Of a stretch of DNA of 64,000 nucleotides, positions 19,023-27,788 are shown piece after piece. Location of the stretch: assembly GCA_937928405.1 (NCBI GenBank), contig CALFWZ010000036.1, positions 1-64,000 on the forward strand, read 5' to 3'. The notes below the pieces were generated by a model. It was not told the origin of the DNA. It saw nothing but the letters and a program-made list of their open reading frames with translations, and ran no database searches. The position numbers were made by a program, and so were the translations under genes. This DNA is from an uncultured Saprospiraceae bacterium (GTDB taxonomy: Bacteria > Bacteroidota > Bacteroidia > Chitinophagales > Saprospiraceae). The stretch's first letter is position 1. Every line of letters begins with the position of its first letter.

Positions 19023-19409
19023 ATGGAAACCAAAATAACGAAGGGTATAAAAATATCACTGGAGTGTAATTATCAGGCCGAGCAATCCAATCCTGCCAAG
19101 CAGCAATTTGCGTTTTCTTACCAAGTAACGATCGAAAATCAGAGTCAGCACACCGTTCAATTAATCAGGAGACATTGGTATATTTTTGATGCGTGTGGTA
19201 TCCGTCGCGAAGTAGAAGGTGAAGGGGTCATTGGAGAAAAACCCGTCTTAAAACCTGGCGAAAGGCATAGTTATCTTTCCTGGTGTCCCCTGCAAAGCGG
19301 AATTGGGACGATGCGCGGCTATTTTACCATGGTCAGAATCACCGATGATGCCAAATTTAAGGTGGAGGTTCCACAATTTAATATGATGGCACCAGTGATG
19401 ATGAATTAG
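19023..19409 (+). CDS. apaG: ApaG protein
   Basis: A 128-residue single-domain protein of the ApaG/DUF525 family (fibronectin III-like fold). Motifs: YQVTIENQS...VQLIRRHW.I.DA.G, VEGEGVIGEKPVL.PGE and a GTMRGYFTM strand near the C terminus. Salmonella ApaG (CorD) was linked to magnesium/cobalt efflux, but the biochemical role is open. Single gene, divergent from mnmG. Confidence 0.93.
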   Translation: METKITKGIKISLECNYQAEQSNPAKQQFAFSYQVTIENQSQHTVQLIRRHWYIFDACGIRREVEGEGVIGEKPVLKPGERHSYLSWCPLQSGIGTMRGYFTMVRITDDAKFKVEVPQFNMMAPVMMN

Positions 19410-19413
19410 TGAT

Positions 19414-20286
19414 TCAAGTTTTGGCTGCTTCGTAAGGTACAATAACCGGATCTTCTCCTTGAGCTGGATGTTGATTCAACAAATTACTGTGCGTTTGATA
19501 AAGCTCAGGGAGTTGCATTTTAAATTTTTCTGGAAAAGAAAAAAAGAAAACCACACTAACCGCCCAAACATCCAGATTTTCTAACCCAACGAATTCTTCT
19601 ACCTTTTTTCGAGGAAAGCGACTAATTTTTTCAAAATCAGTCCAAAGATCTTCTGATAATTCAGGGTAAGCTACCTCAGGACGACTTAATCGCAAGACCT
19701 TCGCATATTCATACAACCCGAGATTGAAATACTGATCTGCGTGCAAAGTACCCGGCATTAGATGATCCATCGCAAAAAGTAGAACGCCGTCTTCAGCAAA
19801 AATTTCCGATGCGTGAAATCGATCTAGATGTTGTGGAGTCGGGAAAACCCCTGGATAAATCACGATCCGCTCAAACATATTAAGCAAATAATCTTGCTGT
19901 CCAAAAGTGAGTTGAACGATATTGGCGGCTACAATTCCTTTAACATCTTCCGGAATTTCTTCTATCACTTGTGGCCGAAAATCATTGGCTTCGATGTATA
20001 ATGCGACTCTCGTTCTGAATTTTTGTTTGTTTTTCTCAGATAATCGTTGATAATAGGGCAGCCGATGATCAAAAAGTTTGCGTAAGGGTGCTTCTATATC
20101 TGGCGGGTATTTTTGGTACCACCACCAGTCGATAGCAGGCTGATAAAAGTACACACCAATCAAATATATGATGAATGGCACCATGTATAAAGCGTAATCT
20201 TCGCTTTTGAAGTAAGTTAAATACAAAAAGAGCGCAAAGCCAAGAACGCCCGGAATAGCTAGTATTTTAGAAAGAGGTAGTCGCAT
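19414..20286 (-). CDS. MtfA-like (M90) membrane protein lacking the zinc-binding motif
   Basis: A 290-residue protein with two N-terminal membrane segments (about 10-26 and 31-48), followed by an MtfA-like domain with VIYPGVF at about 142-148. Where M90 peptidases carry HEFAH, this protein has YEYAK (Tyr192, Glu193, Lys196), so both zinc-ligand histidines are missing. The later Glu ligand region (family ECFAVLSEYFF) reads DVWAVSVVFFF. A zinc-dependent peptidase activity is therefore unlikely. It may bind a partner, as E. coli MtfA binds Mlc, but this is a guess. Convergent with apaG (5-bp gap). Confidence 0.75.
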   Translation of the reverse strand: MRLPLSKILAIPGVLGFALFLYLTYFKSEDYALYMVPFIIYLIGVYFYQPAIDWWWYQKYPPDIEAPLRKLFDHRLPYYQRLSEKNKQKFRTRVALYIEANDFRPQVIEEIPEDVKGIVAANIVQLTFGQQDYLLNMFERIVIYPGVFPTPQHLDRFHASEIFAEDGVLLFAMDHLMPGTLHADQYFNLGLYEYAKVLRLSRPEVAYPELSEDLWTDFEKISRFPRKKVEEFVGLENLDVWAVSVVFFFSFPEKFKMQLPELYQTHSNLLNQHPAQGEDPVIVPYEAAKT

Positions 20287-20340
20287 TATTTTGATTTAAG
20301 GATGAAATTTAAAAAAAATATCCAAGAAGTGTCCCATAAA

Positions 20341-20372
20341 CTTGTGGATTAGCTAAAAACAATATAGATTTG
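20341..20372 (+). promoter_or_regulatory. Promoter of tRNA-Phe and probably the his leader
   Basis: TTG at 20342-20344 and TAGATTTG at 20365-20372 are separated by 20 bp, matching the Bacteroidota promoter consensus. The start site should be near 20379, giving a 5' leader of about 11 nt before the tRNA. Confidence 0.7.
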
Positions 20373-20390
20373 CAATCGCTTCTTAAAAAA

Positions 20391-20463
20391 GGTGCCTTAG
20401 CTCAGTTGGTAGAGCAATGGACTGAAAATCCATGTGTCCCTGGTTCGATTCCTGGAGGCACCA
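20391..20463 (+). tRNA. tRNA-Phe (anticodon GAA)
   Basis: A 73-nt cloverleaf: acceptor GGTGCCT/AGGCACC, D-arm GCTC/GAGC, anticodon arm ATGGA/TCCAT with loop CTGAAAA (anticodon GAA, 20424-20426), variable GTGTC, T-arm CCTGG-TTCGATT-CCTGG and discriminator A. The CCA end is not encoded. Only 17 nt separate it from the his leader peptide ATG. Confidence 0.97.
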
Positions 20464-20480
20464 CAAAATTTTTCTCGTTT

Positions 20481-20537
20481 ATGTACGCAAGTATTTTTCA
20501 TCACCATCATTTCTTAACTGATCTCTCAGACAGATGA
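20481..20537 (+). CDS. hisL: His operon leader peptide (four consecutive His)
   Basis: An 18-codon open frame, MYASIFHHHHFLTDLSDR, ends in TGA 108 bp before hisG. Four consecutive His codons (CAT CAC CAT CAT, 20499-20510) are the mark of ribosome-mediated attenuation. It is followed by a strong intrinsic terminator. The symbol hisL is given by function; the peptide is not homologous to the enterobacterial one beyond the His run. Confidence 0.85.
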   Translation: MYASIFHHHHFLTDLSDR

Positions 20538-20571
20538 TGATGCCTTGCTAACAATTAAACGAACCTTAATT

Positions 20572-20612
20572 AAAGCGGTTTATCAGTTATCTGGTAAACC
20601 GCTTTTGCTTTT
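20572..20612 (+). terminator. His operon attenuator terminator
   Basis: AAAGCGGTTTATCAG and CTGGTAAACCGCTTT form a 15-bp stem (one G-U) with loop TTAT, followed by a T-rich stretch. TAACTGAT (20515-20522), just after the His codons, is complementary to ATCAGTTA (20582-20589) in the terminator's 5' arm and loop, and so could form the antiterminator when a ribosome stalls on the His run. Confidence 0.85.
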
Positions 20613-20645
20613 TAGACTTATCAAATTTCAGTAAAATAAAACAAT

Positions 20646-21506
20646 ATGTCTCAACCCCGCCTTAAAATTGCCATCCAGAAATCCGGCAGATTACAGGAAG
20701 ACTCCCTACAGATGCTCAAAGAATGTGGTATTTCTATAGATAATGGGAAAGATCAGCTAAAGGCACAAGCCCGGAACTTTCCATTAGACGTTCTGTATCT
20801 CCGTAATTCTGATATTCCTCAATACGTGCAAGATGATGTAGCTCATTTGGGAATTGTAGGCGAGAATTTATTGGTAGAAAAACAGAAAGATATTCGAAAA
20901 ATTCTTCCCCTTGGATTTTCTAAATGTCGACTTTCTATTGCGGTACCAAAGGAAGTAGATTATACAGGGTCGACTTGGCTCAATGGCAAGCGCATCGCTA
21001 CCTCTTATCCAACCGCCTTAAAAGCTTTCTTAAAAGAAAAAAATCTAACCGCAGACATTCACGAAATTTCTGGCTCCGTAGAAATCGCACCAGGCATCGG
21101 CCTAGCTGATGCAGTTTGTGATTTAGTCAGTAGTGGCAGTACTTTATTTAAAAACAACCTGGAAGAAAAAGAAGTTCTTTTCAAATCTCAAGCCTGTCTG
21201 GTCGCTGGAACCGTCCCAACGGATTTAGAGTCCGTTTATCAACAATTAATTTTCAGGCTAGAATCAGTACTACAAGCAAAGAATAACAAGTATTTATTGA
21301 TGAATGCTCCTAACGATAAAATTACAGAAATCATCAAAATTCTACCGGGCATGAAAAGTCCGACTGTCATGCCATTAGCCACCGAGGGTTGGAGTTCGGT
21401 CCATACGGTAATCAATGAACAAGAATTTTGGGACATTATTGGAAAGTTAAAAAATAACGGGGCGCAAGGTATTCTAGTTATTCCTATCCAAAAAATGATT
21501 TTATAA
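20646..21506 (+). CDS. hisG: ATP phosphoribosyltransferase (long form)
   Basis: A 286-residue enzyme for the first step of histidine synthesis (ATP + PRPP to phosphoribosyl-ATP). KIAIQKSGRLQEDS opens the protein, with the PRPP-binding stretch DLVSSGSTLF at about 160-169. The length and the C-terminal ACT-like domain (about 210-286, ending GAQGILVIPIQKMIL) mark the long, HisZ-independent form, which is feedback-inhibited by histidine. It is the first structural gene after the attenuator. Confidence 0.98.
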   Translation: MSQPRLKIAIQKSGRLQEDSLQMLKECGISIDNGKDQLKAQARNFPLDVLYLRNSDIPQYVQDDVAHLGIVGENLLVEKQKDIRKILPLGFSKCRLSIAVPKEVDYTGSTWLNGKRIATSYPTALKAFLKEKNLTADIHEISGSVEIAPGIGLADAVCDLVSSGSTLFKNNLEEKEVLFKSQACLVAGTVPTDLESVYQQLIFRLESVLQAKNNKYLLMNAPNDKITEIIKILPGMKSPTVMPLATEGWSSVHTVINEQEFWDIIGKLKNNGAQGILVIPIQKMIL

Positions 21507-21517
21507 AGAATAGTATT

Positions 21518-22804
21518 ATGAAAATTTATCAAAATCCAGACAGTTTACTTTCTAAAAATATCTTGAAGCGCCCGGTTCATGAAGCTCAAAACCTGCAGAT
21601 AGCAGTAGATGGGATTTTACAGCGGGTACGACAAGAAGGAGATATGGCACTTAAAGCGTTTACCAAAAAATTTGATCAAGTTATTGTCAATAATTTAAAA
21701 GTGAATGCCGAAGAAATTAACAACGCCAAAAACCAGGTAAGTCCAGCATTGAAAAAAGCGATCCAAACCGCAAAAACAAATATTTCCATTTTTCACCAAA
21801 GTCAAAAAGTCGACCCTCCGCGTATCGAAACCATGTCCGGTATTGAATGTTGGCAAAAAAGTGTAGGAATCGAAAAGGTAGGCTTTTATATTCCTGGTGG
21901 AACTGCACCACTTTTCTCTTCCGTGCTCATGATGGCCGTTCCCGCTCAAATTGCAGGTTGTCAAGAAATGATTCTCTGTACACCACCACAAAAAGATGGA
22001 AGTATTAATCCAGTGATTTTATATACAGCCCATCTTTGTGGCGTTACTCAAATTTTTAAAGTGGGTGGCGCGCAAGCGGTTGCAGCGATGGCTTACGGCA
22101 CCGAGACCATTCCTGCAGTTTATAAAATTTACGGTCCCGGTAATCAATACGTCACCGCAGCCAAACAACTGGTCAGCCAACAGGGAACGGCTATTGATAT
22201 GCCCGCCGGTCCTTCCGAGTTGATGGTAGTGGCGGATCATACTGCTGAAGCCAGTTTTGTCGCAGCAGACCTTTTATCACAAGCGGAGCATGGGGTGGAT
22301 AGTCAGGTCGTACTCGTGGCGTTTGACTTGGATTTTACAAAAAAAGTAGTAGCTGAAATTGAAATGCAATTATCGAAATTACCACGACGTGAAATTGCCC
22401 AAGAGGCACTTAAAAATAGTCCAATTCTAATTTTAGAAAATCGGGATACAGCCCTGAACATTGTGAATCAGTACGCACCAGAACATTTAATTTTAGCCGT
22501 AGATAAAGTGGAAGCTTTCGCCGAAAAGATCATCAATGCTGGTTCTGTTTTTATGGGAAATTATACACCGGAATCAGTAGGAGATTATGCCAGTGGCACC
22601 AACCATACATTGCCAACGAACGGATATGCTCGTAGTTATAGTGGTTTAAATTTAGATGCTTTTGTTAAAAAAATTACTTTTCAAAAATTGAGTGAAACGG
22701 GTCTGAAGAATATTGGAGAGACGGTAGAATTGATGGCGGCAGCCGAGGATTTGCAAGCTCATAAAGAAGCGGTGAGTATTCGGTTGAGGTTAATGGATGA
22801 ATAA
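21518..22804 (+). CDS. hisD: Histidinol dehydrogenase
   Basis: A 428-residue zinc enzyme that oxidises histidinol to histidine in two NAD-dependent steps. Motifs: VGFYIPGGTAPLFSSVLM, KIYGPGNQYVTAAKQ, PAGPSELMVVAD, the zinc-ligand stretch LLSQAEHGVDSQ, the catalytic QYAPEHLIL, and GDYASGTNHTLPT near the end. It starts 11 bp after hisG. Confidence 0.98.
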   Translation: MKIYQNPDSLLSKNILKRPVHEAQNLQIAVDGILQRVRQEGDMALKAFTKKFDQVIVNNLKVNAEEINNAKNQVSPALKKAIQTAKTNISIFHQSQKVDPPRIETMSGIECWQKSVGIEKVGFYIPGGTAPLFSSVLMMAVPAQIAGCQEMILCTPPQKDGSINPVILYTAHLCGVTQIFKVGGAQAVAAMAYGTETIPAVYKIYGPGNQYVTAAKQLVSQQGTAIDMPAGPSELMVVADHTAEASFVAADLLSQAEHGVDSQVVLVAFDLDFTKKVVAEIEMQLSKLPRREIAQEALKNSPILILENRDTALNIVNQYAPEHLILAVDKVEAFAEKIINAGSVFMGNYTPESVGDYASGTNHTLPTNGYARSYSGLNLDAFVKKITFQKLSETGLKNIGETVELMAAAEDLQAHKEAVSIRLRLMDE

Positions 22805-22884
22805 TTTGGTAATTAATAATGGCTCTTCTATCGTATTTGTTTAATGAATAATGCCATCTATCCTTTGAAACCAACTCAATAACT

Positions 22885-22908
22885 TATAACTCAAGAACCC
22901 AAAACTAA
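22885..22908 (+). promoter_or_regulatory. Start-proximal motif before hisC, shared with hisF
   Basis: A 24-nt stretch (TATAACTCAA, two variable bases, ACCCAAAACTAA) ends 6 nt before the hisC ATG. The same motif (22 of 24 identical) lies at 26442-26465, again exactly 6 nt before the hisF ATG. Likely a translation or RNA-binding element. Confidence 0.45.
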
Positions 22909-22914
22909 CCTAGA

Positions 22915-23949
22915 ATGATAGAAAAATTAGTTAGAAAAAATATTTTAGAGATGACGGCTTATGCTTCGGCTCGGAGTGAGTTTATGGGCGTAGCTGAGGT
23001 CTTTTTGGATGCTAATGAAAATCCTTTTGATAATGGATTGAATCGCTATCCTGATCCACTTCAGAAGAGATTGAAGGATAAAATTGCTTTTGAGAAAGGG
23101 GTCAATCAGGAACAGATATTTTTAGGAAATGGAAGCGATGAAGCCATTGACTTATTGATCAGAATATTTTGTGAGCCAAGCAAAGATGAGATTATTACGC
23201 TTCCTCCCACCTACGGAATGTATAAAGTTTCAGCGGCCTTATCTGACATTAAAGTCGCGACAATTCCTTTGACGGCTGATTTTAAAATAAAAACAAAAAA
23301 GGTTTTGGAGCAAGTCAATGAGCGTTCTAAAATACTTTTTATTTGCAGTCCCAATAATCCAACTGGTAATGATATTCCGTTGGAACAAATAACAGAATTG
23401 CTCGATAATTTCAAAGGAATTCTGGTTGTGGATGAAGCTTACATAGATTTTTCAGAACAAGATAGTTGTACTAAATTATTAGCAAAATATCCACGACTAG
23501 TTGTTTTACAAACCTTTTCCAAAGCTTGGGGACTCGCAGGAATTCGACTAGGAATGGCCTTTGCGCATCCTGAAATTATCAAGCTCCTTAACAAAGTAAA
23601 ACCACCTTATAATATTAATCAACTAACTCAATCCGCAGCATTAAAAGCACTTGAAGATCCCAACGAAAAAGAGGCCAGTGTTCAGTCTGTTTTACAACAA
23701 AGAGCTTTTTTAGAACAGGCTTTTTCCTCATTAGGATTCATAAAAAAAGTGTATCCTTCGGACGCTAATTTCTTATTGGTGCAAATGGATGAACCCAGAA
23801 CTGTCTATCATTTTCTATTAAAAAACAACATCATCGTACGAGATCGTTCTACCGTTGTCGGCTGCACTGGTTGCCTCCGCTTTACCGTGGGTACACCCGC
23901 TGAAAATGAACAATTGATTACCATCCTGAAAAATTTTAAACCTGATTGA
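22915..23949 (+). CDS. hisC: Histidinol-phosphate aminotransferase
   Basis: A 344-residue PLP enzyme that transaminates imidazole-acetol phosphate. Motifs: [34 protein letters not shown] and the PLP-lysine stretch [15 protein letters not shown] 110-bp gap separates it from hisD, longer than the other his gaps, and contains the shared motif before its start. Confidence 0.98.
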   Translation: MIEKLVRKNILEMTAYASARSEFMGVAEVFLDANENPFDNGLNRYPDPLQKRLKDKIAFEKGVNQEQIFLGNGSDEAIDLLIRIFCEPSKDEIITLPPTYGMYKVSAALSDIKVATIPLTADFKIKTKKVLEQVNERSKILFICSPNNPTGNDIPLEQITELLDNFKGILVVDEAYIDFSEQDSCTKLLAKYPRLVVLQTFSKAWGLAGIRLGMAFAHPEIIKLLNKVKPPYNINQLTQSAALKALEDPNEKEASVQSVLQQRAFLEQAFSSLGFIKKVYPSDANFLLVQMDEPRTVYHFLLKNNIIVRDRSTVVGCTGCLRFTVGTPAENEQLITILKNFKPD

Positions 23950-23951
23950 CC

Positions 23952-25088
23952 ATGAAAAAGATATTATTTATTGATCGCGACGGCACCTTGGTCATCGAAC
24001 CACCAGTAGATTACCAATTAGATTCTTTGGAAAAATTAGAATTTTATCCCCGTGTATTTCAATATCTATCTCGAATTGTAAAAGAGTTAGATTACGAACT
24101 TGTCATGGTCACCAACCAAGATGGACTCGGTACAGATAGTTTTCCAGAAGACACCTTTTGGCCGGCCCATAACAAGATGATGCAAGCTTTTACCAACGAA
24201 GGTATTCATTTCAATGCCGTACACATTGATCGCAGTTTTCCTGCCGACATGGCACCAACCCGTAAACCTCGCACAGGCCTCTTGACCGAATATATCGAAG
24301 GTGATTATGATCTAGCAAATTCCTTCGTTTTGGGCGATCGATTGACCGATATGGAACTTGCCAAAAACCTAGGTGCCAAAGGAATTTTTATTTCGCAAGA
24401 GACTGGACTTGGCGACGAAGAACTTTCTACTAAAAAACAAGACCTAGCGCAAACAATCGCGCTGACGACCCAAAGTTGGGAAGCCATTTATACCTTTCTA
24501 AAACTCCCGGCACGAAAAGCAACCATCCAAAGAACCACCAAAGAAACGGATATTCAAATTGCTCTCAACTTGGACGGAACGGGTCAGGCAAAAAACGAAA
24601 CTGGCCTCGGCTTTTTTGATCATATGCTCGATCAATTAGCGCGGCATTCTGGTTGTGATCTAACCGTAAAAGTAAAAGGAGATTTACATATCGACGAACA
24701 CCATACCATCGAGGATACAGCGCTCGCACTCGGCAGTGCCTTCCGAGAAGCATTAGATGATAAAATGGGCATTGAACGTTATGGGTTTTGCTTACCAATG
24801 GATGATTGTTTGGCGCAAGTAGCCTTAGATTTCGGCGGTCGCCCGTGGCTGATTTGGGAAGCAAATTTTAAAAGAGAAAAAATTGGAGACATGCCTACCG
24901 AAATGTTCTATCATTTTTTTAAATCTTTTTCAGATACGGCACTTGCCAACATTAATATCAAAGCCGAAGGAACGAATGAACACCATAAGATCGAAGCTAT
25001 CTTTAAGGCTTTTGCCAAATCTATTAAGATTGCTGCAAAACGAGATATTCAAAACATGCGTTTACCGTCTACCAAGGGAATTCTATAA
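23952..25088 (+). CDS. hisB: Bifunctional histidinol-phosphatase / imidazoleglycerol-phosphate dehydratase
   Basis: About 378 residues from the ATG at 23952, two bases after the hisC stop. The N-terminal HAD phosphatase domain (about 1-165) begins [10 protein letters not shown], with [10 protein letters not shown] and a C.-free [12 protein letters not shown]. The C-terminal dehydratase (about 180-378) has [34 protein letters not shown] and [17 protein letters not shown], whose His pairs bind manganese. Bifunctional HisB is typical of enterobacteria and Bacteroidota. Confidence 0.97.
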   Translation: MKKILFIDRDGTLVIEPPVDYQLDSLEKLEFYPRVFQYLSRIVKELDYELVMVTNQDGLGTDSFPEDTFWPAHNKMMQAFTNEGIHFNAVHIDRSFPADMAPTRKPRTGLLTEYIEGDYDLANSFVLGDRLTDMELAKNLGAKGIFISQETGLGDEELSTKKQDLAQTIALTTQSWEAIYTFLKLPARKATIQRTTKETDIQIALNLDGTGQAKNETGLGFFDHMLDQLARHSGCDLTVKVKGDLHIDEHHTIEDTALALGSAFREALDDKMGIERYGFCLPMDDCLAQVALDFGGRPWLIWEANFKREKIGDMPTEMFYHFFKSFSDTALANINIKAEGTNEHHKIEAIFKAFAKSIKIAAKRDIQNMRLPSTKGIL

Positions 25089-25109
25089 CTTAGAAATTTT
25101 TAATAAAAA

Positions 25110-25703
25110 ATGAATATCAGAATAATTGACTATAATGCTGGCAACGTACAATCCGTTCTTTTTGCACTCGAACGAATTGGTATTTCAGCGGAACTAACCA
25201 ATGATATTGACAAAATAAGATCAGCGGATAAAGTAATCTTTCCGGGCGTCGGAGAAGCAAAAAACACGATGGCTTATTTACGTGAAACTGGACTGGCTGA
25301 TGCTATTTATCATTTAAAACAACCGACCTTGGGCATTTGCCTAGGCATGCAATTACTCTGTCAGCATTCTGAAGAAGGAGATACGGATTGTCTAAATATC
25401 ATTCCCTTGAAAGTGAAAAAATTTCGAGCAACAGACGCTGGTGAAAAAATCCCGCACATCGGTTGGAATAAAATAATGTTTGAAAAAAACACGCCGTTAT
25501 TTCAAAAAAATGAATCCGGAGATTATGCTTATTTCGTGCATAGTTATTACGTTGAAGCTGGTGACTATACGACCGCAACCTGTGATTATATATTGCCGTT
25601 TAGTGCGGCTTTACAAAAAGATAATTTCTACGCGACGCAATTTCATCCGGAAAAATCGGGAGATGTGGGCGAGCGTATTTTAAAAGAATTTATAAATCTA
25701 TAA
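25110..25703 (+). CDS. hisH: Imidazole glycerol phosphate synthase, glutaminase subunit
   Basis: A 197-residue class I glutamine amidotransferase that feeds ammonia to HisF. The nucleophile Cys is in [10 protein letters not shown] (about 72-81), and the His/Glu pair in TQFHPEKSG near the C terminus. It lies 21 bp after hisB and 2 bp before hisA. Confidence 0.98.
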   Translation: MNIRIIDYNAGNVQSVLFALERIGISAELTNDIDKIRSADKVIFPGVGEAKNTMAYLRETGLADAIYHLKQPTLGICLGMQLLCQHSEEGDTDCLNIIPLKVKKFRATDAGEKIPHIGWNKIMFEKNTPLFQKNESGDYAYFVHSYYVEAGDYTTATCDYILPFSAALQKDNFYATQFHPEKSGDVGERILKEFINL

Positions 25704-25705
25704 AG

Positions 25706-26416
25706 ATGTTGATTATTCCGGCAATTGATATTATTGATGGTAAATGTGTACGCCTTACGCAAGGCGATTACAATCAGAAAAAAGTGTACAACGAACATCC
25801 ACTTGAAGTAGCCAAAGCTTTTGAAGACGCTGGCATTACGCATTTACATTTGGTAGATTTGGACGGCGCTAGGGCTCGTCATATTGTCAACTATAAGGTG
25901 TTGGAAACTATCGCGACCAAGACTTCTTTGACGATTGATTTCGGAGGTGGACTCAAATCTGATCAGGATGTTTATATCGCTTTTGAGAGCGGTGCGAATC
26001 AAATCACAGGTGGAACAATTGCGGTGAAAAATCCAGAAATTTTTATAGGCTGGATCGAAAAATATGGTGGTGAAAAAATAATTCTAGGAGCGGATGTCAA
26101 GGATCAAAAGATTGCGGTACATGGCTGGGAAGAAACGAGTGAATTGAATCTTTTTAATTTTGTTAATGACTATCAAAAAAAAGGTATTCAAAGTGTTATT
26201 TGTACCGACATTGCAAAAGATGGGATGCTGGAAGGCGCCGCAATAGCATTATATGAAGCATTGATGGATCGTTTTTCAGATTTAAAAATTATTGCCAGCG
26301 GCGGTGTATCAGATATGAAAGATTTGGAGCGACTGACAGAGATTGGTTGTTATGGCGCCATTGTCGGAAAAGCAATTTATGAAGGTAGGATTCGATTAGA
26401 AGACTTGCGGCTTTAA
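25706..26416 (+). CDS. hisA: ProFAR isomerase (phosphoribosylformimino-AICAR-P isomerase)
   Basis: A 236-residue TIM barrel. The catalytic Asp is in [15 protein letters not shown], and the second acid in [14 protein letters not shown]; phosphate-binding glycines are in DFGGGLKSD and IASGGVSD. It starts 2 bp after hisH. It converts ProFAR to PRFAR, the substrate of HisF. Confidence 0.98.
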   Translation: MLIIPAIDIIDGKCVRLTQGDYNQKKVYNEHPLEVAKAFEDAGITHLHLVDLDGARARHIVNYKVLETIATKTSLTIDFGGGLKSDQDVYIAFESGANQITGGTIAVKNPEIFIGWIEKYGGEKIILGADVKDQKIAVHGWEETSELNLFNFVNDYQKKGIQSVICTDIAKDGMLEGAAIALYEALMDRFSDLKIIASGGVSDMKDLERLTEIGCYGAIVGKAIYEGRIRLEDLRL

Positions 26417-26441
26417 TAAAAAAAGAACTCCTCAAATTAAA

Positions 26442-26465
26442 TATAACTCAACCACCCAAAACTAA
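26442..26465 (+). promoter_or_regulatory. Start-proximal motif before hisF, shared with hisC
   Basis: Second copy of the 24-nt motif TATAACTCAA-NN-ACCCAAAACTAA, with the same 6-nt distance to the start codon as at hisC. The rest of the two intergenic regions is mostly unlike. Confidence 0.45.
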
Positions 26466-26471
26466 AATAAG

Positions 26472-27227
26472 ATGTTAGCAAAAAGAATTATTCCATGTTT
26501 GGATATTAAAAATGGAAGGACTGTAAAAGGGGTGAATTTTGAGCAGTTGCGAGATGCCGGTGATCCAGTAGAATTGGGTTGTCGATACGTAACAGAGGGA
26601 GCGGATGAATTGGTCTTTCTGGATATTACAGCTACCCATGAAAAGCGTAAGACTTTATCAAAGTTGGCTAAAAAAATCGCTCGGCATTTGAATATCCCAT
26701 TTACGATTGGTGGTGGTATTCAATCCATAGAAGATGCTGATTTATTATTGAATGCTGGAGCGGATAAAATTTCGATTAACTCGGCAGCAGTAAGAGATCC
26801 TGACTTGATTTCGCGATTGGCAGATCAATTTGGGTCGCAATTTGTAGTCGTGGCGGTGGATGCCAAAGAAGTAAACGGAGAGTGGCTCGTACACCTGAAC
26901 GGAGGTCGGATTGCGACAGCATACAAATTATTGGATTGGGTGAAAGAAAGTGAAAACAGAGGCGCAGGTGAAATTTTATTTACCTCCATGAATAATGATG
27001 GCACCAAAGCAGGATTTGCTTGCGATGCCTTAGCCGCTGTCTCTGATCAGGTGGGTATTCCGGTGATCGCTTCAGGAGGCGCAGGAAATATGGAGCATTT
27101 TTACGACGTTTTTACCCGTGGAAAAGCAGACGCCGGTTTGGCAGCGAGTATTTTTCATTTTAAAGAGATAGAAATCTGTGATCTGAAAAAATATCTAGCA
27201 GATCAACAGATTCCGGTACGCTTATAA
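26472..27227 (+). CDS. hisF: Imidazole glycerol phosphate synthase, cyclase subunit
   Basis: A 251-residue TIM barrel paralogous to HisA. Motifs: [18 protein letters not shown] (catalytic Asp), [46 protein letters not shown] and IASGGAGN. Uses ammonia from HisH to make imidazole glycerol phosphate and AICAR. After it the his operon is interrupted by an antisense gene. Confidence 0.98.
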   Translation: MLAKRIIPCLDIKNGRTVKGVNFEQLRDAGDPVELGCRYVTEGADELVFLDITATHEKRKTLSKLAKKIARHLNIPFTIGGGIQSIEDADLLLNAGADKISINSAAVRDPDLISRLADQFGSQFVVVAVDAKEVNGEWLVHLNGGRIATAYKLLDWVKESENRGAGEILFTSMNNDGTKAGFACDALAAVSDQVGIPVIASGGAGNMEHFYDVFTRGKADAGLAASIFHFKEIEICDLKKYLADQQIPVRL

Positions 27228-27232
27228 GGTTT

Positions 27233-27709
27233 TTACATGAAAGCTCCGATGCCTCCAAAGACGATACTTAGTATAAACATAAGCACATAAAAACCAATGA
27301 TGATGGCAGTAAATATTCCCCAAAATTTAAAAACAGATTTCATGTTCATAAATGATTCTGATAACGACTGCTGGTCATTAGCATCCAGTGCCGTTCTCAT
27401 TTTGGTAGAAAACCGATAGAGGTATAACGTAGGAAAAAAATACAAGGCAATGAAAAGACCATAAATAAGTATCATGAAGGTCATACCCATTCCTCCCATA
27501 GCACCCGCGTCACCGAGTTCAGAAAAAAGAGAGGCACCGAGTGCGAGAAAGGATAAAATACCAAGAACCATTAAGCCAAGAAAGATAAAACCGACAATAC
27601 TTAAAAATTTACCCCACTTTGCCGTTTCGTAAAGATAGGATTTGATTTCTTCGGTAATAACTACGCCACTGGTCGTAAAATTATCATCGAGTGGATAAGA
27701 AGTTTCCAT
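27233..27709 (-). CDS. DUF5362 family membrane protein
   Basis: A 158-residue protein with four likely membrane helices (about 36-60, 72-95 and two in 125-158), no signal peptide, and the DUF5362 pattern AKWGKFLSIVGFI. Function unknown. It is on the minus strand, starting 79 bp from hisIE and ending 5 bp after hisF, so it splits the his gene run in two. Divergent transcription from the 27710-27788 gap probably serves both it and hisIE. Confidence 0.8.
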   Translation of the reverse strand: METSYPLDDNFTTSGVVITEEIKSYLYETAKWGKFLSIVGFIFLGLMVLGILSFLALGASLFSELGDAGAMGGMGMTFMILIYGLFIALYFFPTLYLYRFSTKMRTALDANDQQSLSESFMNMKSVFKFWGIFTAIIIGFYVLMFILSIVFGGIGAFM

Positions 27710-27788
27710 TTTAAATTATTTTGAAGTTAAAAAATTCAATATTCAACCTAATAAAGATAAAACATATATAGCAATAAAAGAAATATTT

